Positions 26,357 to 33,462 of a stretch of DNA of 64,000 nucleotides are shown one piece after another. Position numbers and translations under genes: made by a program. The notes below the pieces were generated by a model. It had not been told where the DNA came from. It saw only the letters and a list, made by a program, of their open reading frames with translations, and searched no databases. Source of the stretch: an unidentified bacterial endosymbiont (lineage in GTDB: Bacteria > Pseudomonadota > Gammaproteobacteria > Enterobacterales > G038960095); the NCBI RefSeq assembly GCF_918320885.1, contig NZ_OU907312.1, positions 62,001 through 126,000 of the forward strand. Direction: 5' to 3'. How positions within the stretch are numbered: position 1 is the first letter of the stretch; every line of letters starts with the position of its first letter.

Positions 26357-26605
26357 TTACCCAACCATAGCAGCCAATGCACGTTGTGAGTCGGCACACC
26401 CCTGATCTGCTGCCTTCTGAAACCACGCTGCCGCAACCTTATGATCTTTCGTTACTACTCTGCCATTGAAGTACATCACCTCCAAGTTATATTGACCAAG
26501 GATGTAACCCTGTTTAGCCGCCTCGTGGAAGCACCTGAGTGCGAAACCGTCATTATGTTCTGGATATTGTGGATCGTGGTAAATACAGCCCAGATTGACC
26601 TGAGA
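26357..26605 (-). pseudogene. Sel1-like repeat protein, C-terminal remnant
   Basis: The minus strand encodes two Sel1-like (SLR) repeats: NDGFALRCFHEAAKQGYILG, QYNLEVMYFNGRVVTKDHKV, AAAWFQKAADQGCADSQRAL, ending AAMVG and TAA at 26357-26359. The 5' part is replaced at about 26600 by group II intron sequence, so only the tail survives. SLR proteins mediate protein-protein contacts and are common in host-adapted bacteria. Confidence 0.75.
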
Positions 26606-26818
26606 ACGGGAACACCCACGTCTTCGGGACTTTATCCTTCAGTGTCAGCATGATCTGTTACCTTTGCTCCTCGCTTCCTTTCGTGCCTACGCATCAAGCA
26701 CCTCGTTACCGCTGTGCCTGCAAGGCTCGATACCAGGTTCGTGGCTAGTGGTTACCTGGGCGGGATTTCCACCCGCTAGTTTATGCAACATTGCCAAGCC
26801 GCAACCGTGAGCAGAGCC
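26606..26818 (-). repeat. Group II intron domain I fragment
   Basis: The minus strand carries sequence typical of the structured 5' half of bacterial group II introns (GGTAACGAGGTGCTTGATGC, ACCTGGTATCGAGCC, CTAGCGGGTGGAAATCCCGC). It shares about 50 bp with 24883-24938. It separates the Sel1 remnant from the resolvase remnant, both cut at its edges. No ORF or domain V follows, so it is a truncated copy. Confidence 0.6.
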
Positions 26819-27020
26819 CTAATTCGAGAGCGGGTCATTGCAGGACTCGCTGCCGCCAAGCGGCAAGGCCGCGTTGGTGGGTGTCCCCACCCGCCATCAG
26901 CAAAGAGAAGCTGGAGGCGATCATCGCTGCTCTAGAGCAGTAGTATGTCAAAAGCCGCCGCTTGCCGTAATTTCGGGGTTAAGCGGCCTACCCTCATCGA
27001 TACACTGGATCGAGTATGTT
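26819..27020 (+). pseudogene. Serine recombinase (resolvase/invertase) C-terminal remnant
   Basis: Plus-strand pieces in different frames read IRERVIAGLAAAKRQGRVGG, then AISKEKLEAIIAALEQ, then MSKAAACRNFGVKRPTLIDT. Together they form the DNA-binding end of an invertase-like recombinase, with two frameshifts and an in-frame TAG after LEQ. The N-terminal catalytic domain is gone, cut by intron sequence at about 26818. It is distinct from the intact resolvase at 21806-22363. Confidence 0.7.
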
Positions 27021-27127
27021 GGATAGCTCTAGGAAAAAATTTATCTCAAAAATAAATATCAAATAATGTTTATTTTTTCAATAAAATATGAATAATAGTA
27101 GCCTCTATATCAACGGACACACAAACT

Positions 27128-27625
27128 ATGAAAAGGAATTCAAACAGAATTATGCCTAAATTAATAAAAAAACTCTCCAGGACAAATAAACCCTATTCAG
27201 AAGCATGTAGTAGCAACACGAACCATAAGTACTATCGACAAAGCCTTATAACCGACTTTCTGATCAAAAAATGTTTATTTGATGTTCGATTTACTACGCT
27301 AGAATCACCCTTCACGACACCTATTCCTATACCGAGATTTCATAAAATAAAATCGGAGGGGGCGCCTATTGTAATAGGAATCCCCTGTAAAGAAGATGGC
27401 CCTAAATTTAAAAAATCTATCGCAATAGATTTATTAGATACAGAGAGTCGAAATCATACCACCAGACTTTTATCTAATCTTCCTCAATGTTTGAGCTCGT
27501 TACCATATAGCAGCGATAGTCCTAGGGATTTAGAAAAATTTGGTGGTACAGGTTATTCTAATTATCAAATTAGCCTGAAAGGTATTAGTGTCAGCTGGCC
27601 TGTCTTTGCTGATAAATTTGTTTAA
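27128..27625 (+). CDS. Hypothetical protein, 165 aa
   Basis: Unrecognised. A basic N-terminus (KLIKKLSRTNKPYSEA) is followed by a mixed domain containing APIVIGIPCKEDGPKFKKSI and a C-terminus FGGTGYSNYQISLKGISVSW. No signal peptide or membrane segment. AT-rich upstream sequence could contain a promoter, and only a weak GGA precedes the ATG. It lies between the resolvase remnant and the first IS110 element and could be a cargo gene. Confidence 0.5.
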   Translation: MKRNSNRIMPKLIKKLSRTNKPYSEACSSNTNHKYYRQSLITDFLIKKCLFDVRFTTLESPFTTPIPIPRFHKIKSEGAPIVIGIPCKEDGPKFKKSIAIDLLDTESRNHTTRLLSNLPQCLSSLPYSSDSPRDLEKFGGTGYSNYQISLKGISVSWPVFADKFV

Positions 27626-27767
27626 ATAAAATTTTTTATGGTGGTATGTTCATAGCAATGAAAGTAGTTATTTGTGTGTAATGCTAGATTGGACCATAAT
27701 GCAAGGTGAAACGCCCCGGGTAACCGGGTAGGTCTTATATCTTGATCCTTATCCTCTAAAGGTTAAT

Positions 27768-27925
27768 GATCCCCAACTGATCATTGGGAGGTCACCGGTG
27801 AGTTTGTGGTAAGTCTTGGGCTTAAAGCTTGTTGAGTAGATTAAACCCCGGTGACCTATTTTTATTTATTGCCCTCAAGATCGAACGGTATCTTGTGCCT
27901 CTGAGCACGTATTGATAAGGCTGGT
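27768..27925 (+). ncRNA. Predicted IS110 bridge RNA, copy 1
   Basis: The non-coding left end is conserved with copy 2. It has a 5' hairpin (CCCAA/TTGGG, 27772-27788), then a stem GGTCACCGG/CCGGTGACC (about 27790-27856) enclosing a target loop, then a second structured loop (about 27875-27920). Target loop: GGTAAGTCT (27808-27816) matches left flank GGTAGGTCT (8 of 9), and GTTGAGTAG (27831-27839) is the exact reverse complement of right flank CTACTCAAC (28941-28949). Donor loop: ACGGTATCTT (27885-27894) equals the joined element end ACGGTAT-CT-T, and ATAAG (27915-27919) complements CTTAT of the left end. Confidence 0.8.
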
Positions 27926-27965
27926 CCGGGTAATATCGACAATTTTCTGTTTTGGGAGAGTTCTT

Positions 27966-28925
27966 ATGGGAAACATCGCAGTAGGTATTGATATTGCTAA
28001 GTTAAAATTCGATGTCGCTGTTTGGGTTGAAAGAAAAAAGTATAAAACGAAAGTATTCCCCAATACCCCCGCTGGTTTCACCCAATTGCTGAAATGGCTG
28101 AGTTGTTATGGTAACTGTCATATCTGTTTAGAAGCAACAGGAAGTTACAGTATTACTCTTGCTACTTTTCTAGCTGACAATGGCATTACTATCAGTGTGG
28201 AAAATCCTTCCCGTATTCATGCCTTTGGCCAGAGTGAACTGAGCCGCAACAAGACGGACCAGGGAGATGCCAAGATGATAGCACGCTATTGTGCGCTGCA
28301 TACGCCAGCCCTATGGTCTCCGGAACCGCTGAGTGAACGTCAGTTAACTGCCCTGGTACGACACCTCAGTTCTTTAGAGGAGATGAAACGGATGCAGGAG
28401 AACCGGCAGCTAGTCGCTGATGAGGTCATCCAGTCCTCATTAACAGCTATTATTGCTTATCTAAAGCAGCAAATCAAAGAAACCAAACAAAAGATAAAAA
28501 CTCATATTGATAACGACCATAACCTAAAGAAAAACAAGCAGTTACTAGAAAGTATTCCAGGTATTGGCGAAATAGTGAGCAGCAGCTTGTTAGCCTATGT
28601 CGGTGATATGTCGAAATTCAGCAGTAGCAAGGAAGTAGTGGCTTATGCAGGGCTTAACCCGAAACTATGTGAATCAGGTTTATTTAAGGGGCGAAGCCGG
28701 ATATCCAAAACAGGCCATAGTGCCCTCAGGAAAGCGTTGTATATGCCAGCCCTGGCAGCAATATCCTGTAATGCGATAGTGAAAGCTCAATGGGAACGCT
28801 TAGTATCACGCCATAAAGGTGGCAAGATTGGCATCTGTGCTGCTATGCGTAAATTACTACAACTGGCCTATGGCGTACTGAAATCTGGGATGCCATTTGA
28901 TGAAAAAATAGCGCTTGCATCGTGA
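27966..28925 (+). CDS. IS110-family DEDD transposase (copy 1)
   Basis: The 319 aa contain the RuvC-like DEDD domain (AVGIDIAKLKFDVAVW; EATGSYSITLA; RNKTDQGDAKMIARYC) and the C-terminal Tnp/Transposase_20 domain (LLESIPGIGEIVSSSLLAY, AYAGLNPKLCESG, KGRSRISKTGHSALRKALY) that holds the catalytic Ser. ATG 27966 follows GGGAGAG at good spacing; the ORF is open further upstream into the RNA region. It is intact and about 85-90% like copy 2 by eye. Confidence 0.92.
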   Translation: MGNIAVGIDIAKLKFDVAVWVERKKYKTKVFPNTPAGFTQLLKWLSCYGNCHICLEATGSYSITLATFLADNGITISVENPSRIHAFGQSELSRNKTDQGDAKMIARYCALHTPALWSPEPLSERQLTALVRHLSSLEEMKRMQENRQLVADEVIQSSLTAIIAYLKQQIKETKQKIKTHIDNDHNLKKNKQLLESIPGIGEIVSSSLLAYVGDMSKFSSSKEVVAYAGLNPKLCESGLFKGRSRISKTGHSALRKALYMPALAAISCNAIVKAQWERLVSRHKGGKIGICAAMRKLLQLAYGVLKSGMPFDEKIALAS

Positions 28926-28987
28926 TGTGTAAGACGGTATCTACTCAACCCAAACCAAACCCCACTCTCTACACTCGCCGTGAGCAG

Positions 28988-29015
28988 GGGTGGTGATTTA
29001 AAGACATCACCACCC
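28988..29015. repeat. Perfect 10-bp inverted repeat between the two IS110 copies
   Basis: GGGTGGTGAT (28988-28997) and ATCACCACCC (29006-29015) with an 8-base loop. No T-run follows on the plus strand, so it is not a standard terminator. It belongs to the target DNA between the elements. Confidence 0.7.
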
Positions 29016-29100
29016 TCAGCAATAGCTTGGGTCGCTACGATCAGTCAAGGGTATGCTTCGCCCCATCCTTATATCTTGATTATTAGCTTTCAGAGGTTAA

Positions 29101-29257
29101 TGATCCCCAACTGATCATTGGGTGGTCACTGGTGAGTTTGTACGTATCCTTAGGCTAAAAGCTTGTGGGTGAGAGTAAACCCCGGTGACCTTATCTATCA
29201 TCGCCTTCAAGATCGAACGGTATCATGTGCCACGAGCACGTATTCATAAGGAAGGTC
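29101..29257 (+). ncRNA. Predicted IS110 bridge RNA, copy 2
   Basis: Homologous to 27768-27925 with the same hairpins, but the target loop differs. The left guide TACGTATCCT (29141-29150) pairs over its last six bases with the strand opposite left flank CCCCATCCT, one pair being G-U. The right guide GTGGGTGAG (29165-29173) pairs with right flank CTTACTTGA (30273-30281) over eight consecutive positions, four Watson-Crick and four G-U. The donor loop is conserved: ACGGTATC at about 29216-29224 and ATAAG at about 29246-29250. Confidence 0.7.
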
Positions 29258-29297
29258 TAGGCGATACATCTAGTTGTCTGTTTTGGGAGAGTGGCTC

Positions 29298-30257
29298 ATG
29301 GCAAAAACTGCAGTGGGTATTGATGTTGCCAAGTTGAAATTCGATGTGGCAGTTTGGATTGGCAGAAAAAAGTTCAAAACAAAAGTATTACCCAATACCC
29401 CCGCTGGATTTACGCAACTTCTGAAATGGCTAAATCCTTATGGTGCTTGCCATATCTGTCTGGAAGCAACTGGGAGTTACAGTACAGCCTTGGCTACTTT
29501 CTTGGCTGATAATGGCATTCAGGTCAGTGTGGAAAATCCTGCCCGTATTCATGCCTTTGGTCAGAGTGAGCTGAGCCGTAATAAAACGGATCAGGGGGAT
29601 GCCAAGATGATAGCGCTTTATTGTGCAATGCACACGCCGGCGCTATGGGCTCCAGCTCCACTGAGTGAACGTCAGCTCACTGCCCTGGTACGACACCTTG
29701 GTAACTTAGAGGAGATGAAACGGATGCAGGAGAACCGGCAGCTAGTGGCGGATGAGGTAGTTCAGCCCTCATTGACAGAGATTATCGCTGCTCTGAAACA
29801 GCAGATTAAAGAAACTAAACAAAAGATAAGAGCCCATATTGCTAACGACCCTGACCTAAAGAAAAACAAGCAGTTGCTGGAGAGCATTCCGGGTATCGGT
29901 GAGATATTAAGCTGTAGCTTGCTGGCCTATGCCGGTGATATGTCAAAATTCAGCAATAGCAAGGAGATAGTGGCTTACGCAGGGCTTAATCCAAAGCTAT
30001 GTGAATCTGGGTTATTCAAGGGGCGAAGCCGCATATCCAAAACAGGCCATGTAGCCCTCAGGAAGGCAGTATATATGCCGGCCCTGGCAGCCATATCCTG
30101 TAATGCGATAGTGAAAGCTCAGTGGGGACGACTAGTATTACGCCATAAAGGTGGCAAGATTGGCATCTGTGCAGCTATGAGAAAATTACTACAACTGGCC
30201 TATGGCGTACTGAAATCTGGCATGCCCTTTGATGCAAAAATAGCGCTTGCATCGTGA
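29298..30257 (+). CDS. IS110-family DEDD transposase (copy 2)
   Basis: The 319-aa homologue of copy 1 with all catalytic motifs kept (AVGIDVAKLKFDVAVW, EATGSYSTALA, NKTDQGDAKMIALYC, KGRSRISKTGHVALRKAVY). ATG 29298 follows GGGAGAG. The amount of divergence shows the two elements are separate insertions of related lineages, not a recent tandem duplication. Confidence 0.92.
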   Translation: MAKTAVGIDVAKLKFDVAVWIGRKKFKTKVLPNTPAGFTQLLKWLNPYGACHICLEATGSYSTALATFLADNGIQVSVENPARIHAFGQSELSRNKTDQGDAKMIALYCAMHTPALWAPAPLSERQLTALVRHLGNLEEMKRMQENRQLVADEVVQPSLTEIIAALKQQIKETKQKIRAHIANDPDLKKNKQLLESIPGIGEILSCSLLAYAGDMSKFSNSKEIVAYAGLNPKLCESGLFKGRSRISKTGHVALRKAVYMPALAAISCNAIVKAQWGRLVLRHKGGKIGICAAMRKLLQLAYGVLKSGMPFDAKIALAS

Positions 30258-30405
30258 CAGGTAAGACGGTATCTTACTTGATTCAGTAAAATTTTTTAGG
30301 ATGGACATTATCCCAGTATAGGTTATATTGTTATATATATTTTATTGAAAATGTTATTTTTTGTGACTTTTTTCACAATTATACTCGGCTATTTCGGGTA
30401 GTGGT

Positions 30406-30837
30406 CTATAACGACTGATAGTGAAATTTGTCGATATAAGCACCAATGACGTTTTCATGGATCTCTATGGATTTGGAAAAGCAAATTGTGCGTCTAGCCA
30501 AGCGCTTGATAGGTGTTCGTAGTGTTAGATTATGACGCTCAATACGTTGAGTAAAAATCTTGCCTACAAGATGCTTGGGCTGTGGGAGGTGTTGCTGATA
30601 ACTTGGCCAGCCATCGGTAGTAAACATTCCAATTGAAAATTTCTTAAGCAGTTGTAGTAAGCGCCGTAAGGTTGCAGTGGTTCTTGGCCCAAAAACATGG
30701 GCAAGTACCTTTTTACGTTTGGTGTCGACGCCATGGAAAAGCCAGTGTTGCTGGCGTTTATTGCCGACCCAACCCCATTGCTCGTCCATCTCACAAATCA
30801 GTGCCACATCAGCAATAGCTCGCTGTTGACTGCTCAC
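30406..30837 (-). CDS. insB: IS1 InsB (DDE transposase part)
   Basis: The 143 aa show the IS1 catalytic domain: CEMDEQWGWVGNKRQQHWLF, GPRTTATLRRLLQLL, TTDGWPSYQQ and a C-terminal RIERHNLTLRTPIKRLARRT with the Glu-containing HENVIGAYIDKFHY. It is expressed as InsAB' by -1 frameshifting at the A9 run before it. Confidence 0.92.
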   Translation of the reverse strand: MSSQQRAIADVALICEMDEQWGWVGNKRQQHWLFHGVDTKRKKVLAHVFGPRTTATLRRLLQLLKKFSIGMFTTDGWPSYQQHLPQPKHLVGKIFTQRIERHNLTLRTPIKRLARRTICFSKSIEIHENVIGAYIDKFHYQSL

Positions 30838-30848
30838 CTGGGCGGGGG

Positions 30849-31100
30849 CTAATTTTTTTTTAAGCGCCGTATGACGGTATCTTTACTGATTCCAAGGACA
30901 CGACTGGTATCTCTGACACCAGAACCATTGAAAGCCATATCTACAATGCGTTGAGCAGTTCCTGGCTTGTGGCCGTTGTAGCGGTATTCTACCTGGAAGT
31001 ACCGCCGACAAGCCTGACAGTGAAAGCGTTGCAATCCGTTTGGTGCTTTTCCATTTTTGACCACCGTCTCTTGCCCACAGTAACGACATTTTACCTCCAT
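30849..31100 (-). CDS. insA: IS1 InsA (zinc finger/HTH DNA-binding protein)
   Basis: Start ATG 31100 gives MEVKCRYCGQETVVKNGKAP with CxxC...CxxC zinc ligands (CRYC, CQAC) and an HTH (DTSRVLGISKDTVIRRLKK). It ends KKN then TAG. The coding strand has nine A before the stop; a -1 shift reads KKKLAPAQVSSQQR into insB. The ORF is open upstream to a TTG at 31136. Confidence 0.88.
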   Translation of the reverse strand: MEVKCRYCGQETVVKNGKAPNGLQRFHCQACRRYFQVEYRYNGHKPGTAQRIVDMAFNGSGVRDTSRVLGISKDTVIRRLKKN

Positions 31101-31176
31101 AACCGCCATCCGAACAATTCCTTGTTTTGATGGCAATCATAACATATCAGTCAATAGAGGCCACCACCGGTTTGGT

Positions 31177-31851
31177 ATGGTTTTTAATATTTTTGACATT
31201 TTCAAAAATAAAAAGGCTAATGGTTCAACGATGCGTACTGAATTGAACGTTCCCTTTAAAGAAAAAGATATAGTGAAAAAAATGGGAGCTAAATGGGATC
31301 CTGAAAAGAAAGTATGGTATGTCCCAAGTGGGGTCAATTTAGAAGATTTTAAAAGATGGATAGTAACAATACATAACCCTGGAATTAACTTTAGAGCAGA
31401 TTATTTTTTTATAGCTGAAACCTCAGGGCGCTGCTGGAAATGCTCGAAAAACACCCGTTTTATTAGCCTTGGGTTATATCCTGGGTTTTTAACTGAAGTT
31501 TTAGAAGAGGATGAAAACCACCCATCCGAGATCTCCTCGGTGTGGATTGAACATGATTTTTATGCACTGCTTTACTACGTTCGAGAAATATCTGAGGATG
31601 TGTGTTGCCATATGCAATCACTGTCTAGCTTCTACAAAATTGACCATAGCAGCACCGCTAAGAGATCTTATTGGATGAACCACTGTGAATACTGCGGGGC
31701 TAAACAGGGAGATTTTATGGAGTATTGTGAGCCAGACGGATTATTTTATGGTGACCACATAGGCTCTCACATTATCCTGCATAATATTAGCGAGGAGTTA
31801 GTGGTTAACTGTGATTCATACAATCCCTGCTCTATTTTAGAGGATAATTAG
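31177..31851 (+). CDS. DUF5710-domain protein, 224 aa
   Basis: The N-terminal part has a DUF5710-like motif (LNVPFKEKDIVKKMGAKWDP followed by KKVWYVPSG), a short module found in plasmid and mobile-element proteins. The rest contains two CxxC pairs (CWKC, CEYC) suggesting a zinc-binding domain, and no catalytic motif I recognise. The start is uncertain: ATG 31177 lies 8 bases from the IS1 terminus, ATG 31231 would begin just before the DUF5710 motif, and neither has a clear ribosome site, so IS1 may have removed the native upstream region. Confidence 0.65.
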   Translation: MVFNIFDIFKNKKANGSTMRTELNVPFKEKDIVKKMGAKWDPEKKVWYVPSGVNLEDFKRWIVTIHNPGINFRADYFFIAETSGRCWKCSKNTRFISLGLYPGFLTEVLEEDENHPSEISSVWIEHDFYALLYYVREISEDVCCHMQSLSSFYKIDHSSTAKRSYWMNHCEYCGAKQGDFMEYCEPDGLFYGDHIGSHIILHNISEELVVNCDSYNPCSILEDN

Positions 31852-31874
31852 GAAAATTTAGGTCTAATCCTGCC

Positions 31875-32033
31875 GGAAGGTACACGTTGGCAGGCATGAT
31901 GTACCTAGAGGAGCTTGGCGTAGCCAAAAACAAGGCAAGTGCAATGAAACACTTTGTGCTCGCTACCACCAGAGGGGATTTGAATACCATGAAGTACATT
32001 ATGGCTTTGACTTTGGGTGTGTTTATTAAATAA
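31875..32033 (+). pseudogene. Sel1-like repeat protein, C-terminal remnant
   Basis: The plus frame reads YTLAGMMYLEELGVAKNKAS then AMKHFVLATTRGDLNTMKYI and stops at TAA 32031-32033. This is one complete Sel1-like repeat and part of the next. There is no start upstream, so it is a 5'-deleted remnant. It is unrelated by position to the other Sel1 fragment at 26357-26605. Confidence 0.6.
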
Positions 32034-32045
32034 ATAGAGACTGAG

Positions 32046-32273
32046 ATGGCCAAAAAAACTATATCAGTAGCCTCATCAAACCAAGCAAGGGAAATCAAAG
32101 ATCCCTTCGATAGGCTGTTCCGTCTATCCATGCAGGAAAAAAAGCTCGCAATCGAACTACTGAGTACCTACCTGCAACCTGGCTTGGCTCAAAAAATCGA
32201 CTTCAGCACCTTAACGTTGCTAAACGGCAGTACTTTGTTGAAGAACTTGAGAATCACCCATCGGTTGAAGTGA
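32046..32273 (+). pseudogene. Rpn/YhgA-family nuclease, N-terminal fragment
   Basis: The 75 aa (KDPFDRLFRLSMQEKKLAIE, LLSTYLQPGLAQKIDFSTLT) resemble the N-terminus of Rpn-type nucleases such as the one at 20666-21622, but the frame stops before the catalytic Asp and ExQ motifs. A short motif around its start (tagag.ctgagatggcc, 32034-32048) recurs at 32276-32290 right after its stop, suggesting rearrangement. Confidence 0.5.
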
Positions 32274-32447
32274 AGTAGAGGCTGAGATGGCCCTAACTGA
32301 CTGATGACATAAATTATCAACTCAATCCTCATCAATTTTATCTAATATTTATGCTTGGTTTCGGAAGTCTACATGAACCCTGTATTTTTCCCCATCAGTC
32401 AGTTGGACCCACCACCGACTAGCTGGTGACTGGTTTCAGTGCAATGG

Positions 32448-32987
32448 TCACCGCAGCCAGTGCTGGCGATAGTAGGCTAACTCAGCGATCGATTCATGGA
32501 TATCGGCTAGGGCTTGGTGTGCTGTTTGCTTGTGGAAGCCCTCCAGTAATGTCGGCTGCCAACGCCGGGCGAGCTCTTTTAGGGTGCTGACATCAATGCA
32601 GCGATAGTGACAGTAGGCTTCTAGTTGCGGCATATAGCGCCGGAGAAACCGGCGATCCTGACCAATGCTATTGCCACACAGCGGCGATACCCCTGCCGGC
32701 ACCCAAAGATCTAACCAGGCTAATAGCTGCTGCTCTATCGTCGATTCACCCAAGGTGCTCTGCTGTACTCGGGCGACCAGGCCACTATCGGTGTGCGTCC
32801 GCGTACACCACTCATCCATGGCGTTTAACACGTGAACGGGTTGAAAAATGGCTAAAGAGGCCGTTTCAGCTAACACCGTCAGCTGGGCATCCGTAATCAC
32901 CACCGCTATCTCCAAAATACGATGTTGCTGCGGATCTAAACCGCTCATCTCAAGATCGATCCAGATGAGATTATCATTAGCCTTCAC
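32448..32987 (-). CDS. orn: Oligoribonuclease Orn
   Basis: DEDDh 3'-5' exonuclease that degrades 2-5-mers and linear pGpG from c-di-GMP turnover. The 179 aa (E. coli 181) carry [43 protein letters not shown] and [14 protein letters not shown]. Family length and order of motifs are intact. In E. coli orn lies near tsaE/amiB; here it follows mutT at the end of the secA block. Confidence 0.96.
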   Translation of the reverse strand: MKANDNLIWIDLEMSGLDPQQHRILEIAVVITDAQLTVLAETASLAIFQPVHVLNAMDEWCTRTHTDSGLVARVQQSTLGESTIEQQLLAWLDLWVPAGVSPLCGNSIGQDRRFLRRYMPQLEAYCHYRCIDVSTLKELARRWQPTLLEGFHKQTAHQALADIHESIAELAYYRQHWLR

Positions 32988-33029
32988 GCTACCTCCTCGC
33001 TGGTGCTGTACAAAACCTCAACGGGGCGA

Positions 33030-33431
33030 TCAGACACTACCCCCTAATAGCCAAGCCACTACCGAGGCATTCGTCGGCGGAAACGCTACTGCCCGTAGAT
33101 CCTGCTGCGCAATCCAGCGATGGGGTTGACCCTCTCTACCATAAGGCTCACCCTGCCACTGATCGACTAAAAAATAGTGTAGCTGCAAATGTTGTTGGGT
33201 CTGCGTACCCGCGACTGTCTGTAGCAATCTCGCTTGCTCAACCCGAATACCCACCTCTTCATGGAGTTCCCGAATCAATGCCTCCAGTGGCGTCTCTCTC
33301 TCCTCTAGCTTGCCCCCGGGAAACTCCCAATAGCCTGCCAATTCGGTATGATGGCGACGCTGGGTGATGAAGATCCGCTGTTGTGGATCACGAATCACCC
33401 CTACTGCAACTTGCACTCGGGGTGATAGCAC
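33030..33431 (-). CDS. mutT: 8-oxo-dGTP diphosphatase MutT
   Basis: Sanitises 8-oxo-dGTP from the nucleotide pool. The 133 aa contain QVAVGVIRDPQQRIFITQRR, the Nudix box GGKLEERETPLEALIRELHE then EVGI, and the FPPTNASVVAWL end typical of MutT. The start is GTG 33431. It lies 31 bp after secA, as in E. coli. Confidence 0.94.
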   Translation of the reverse strand: MLSPRVQVAVGVIRDPQQRIFITQRRHHTELAGYWEFPGGKLEERETPLEALIRELHEEVGIRVEQARLLQTVAGTQTQQHLQLHYFLVDQWQGEPYGREGQPHRWIAQQDLRAVAFPPTNASVVAWLLGGSV

Positions 33432-33462
33432 CTTGGTAGCGGTTGTTTGAGGCTCTCGGAGA

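Larger units (their letters stand above)
27736..28942 (+). mobile_element. IS110-family element, copy 1 (about 1207 bp)
   Basis: Borders come from alignment with copy 2: left sequence TATATCTTGAT after a CT core (27734-27735), right sequence GTAAGACGGTAT before a CT core (28941-28942). There are no inverted repeats and no duplication beyond the CT dinucleotide, as expected for IS110 (IS621-like) elements. The empty site would read CCGGGTAGGT-CT-ACTCAACC. It has a long non-coding left end and one DEDD transposase. Confidence 0.85.
29070..30274 (+). mobile_element. IS110-family element, copy 2 (about 1205 bp)
   Basis: Same ends as copy 1: CT core 29068-29069 then TATATCTTGAT; right end GTAAGACGGTAT before CT 30273-30274. 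The empty site would read CGCCCCATC-CT-TACTTGATTC, a different target from copy 1. It lies in the same orientation 127 bp downstream of copy 1, with a diverged but homologous non-coding end and transposase. Confidence 0.85.
30397..31168 (-). mobile_element. IS1-family element (about 772 bp)
   Basis: Bounded by imperfect inverted repeats GGTAGTGGTCTATAACGACT (30397 onward) and, at 31147-31168 on the minus strand, GGTGGTGGCCTCTATTGACT. It encodes InsA and InsB. I could not see an 8-9 bp target duplication. A second, truncated relative lies at 62133-62270. Confidence 0.9.

Noticed and set aside
28988-29015. Terminator between the IS110 copies
   Set aside because: The 10-bp stem is perfect but no T-run follows, so it is listed only as an inverted repeat.
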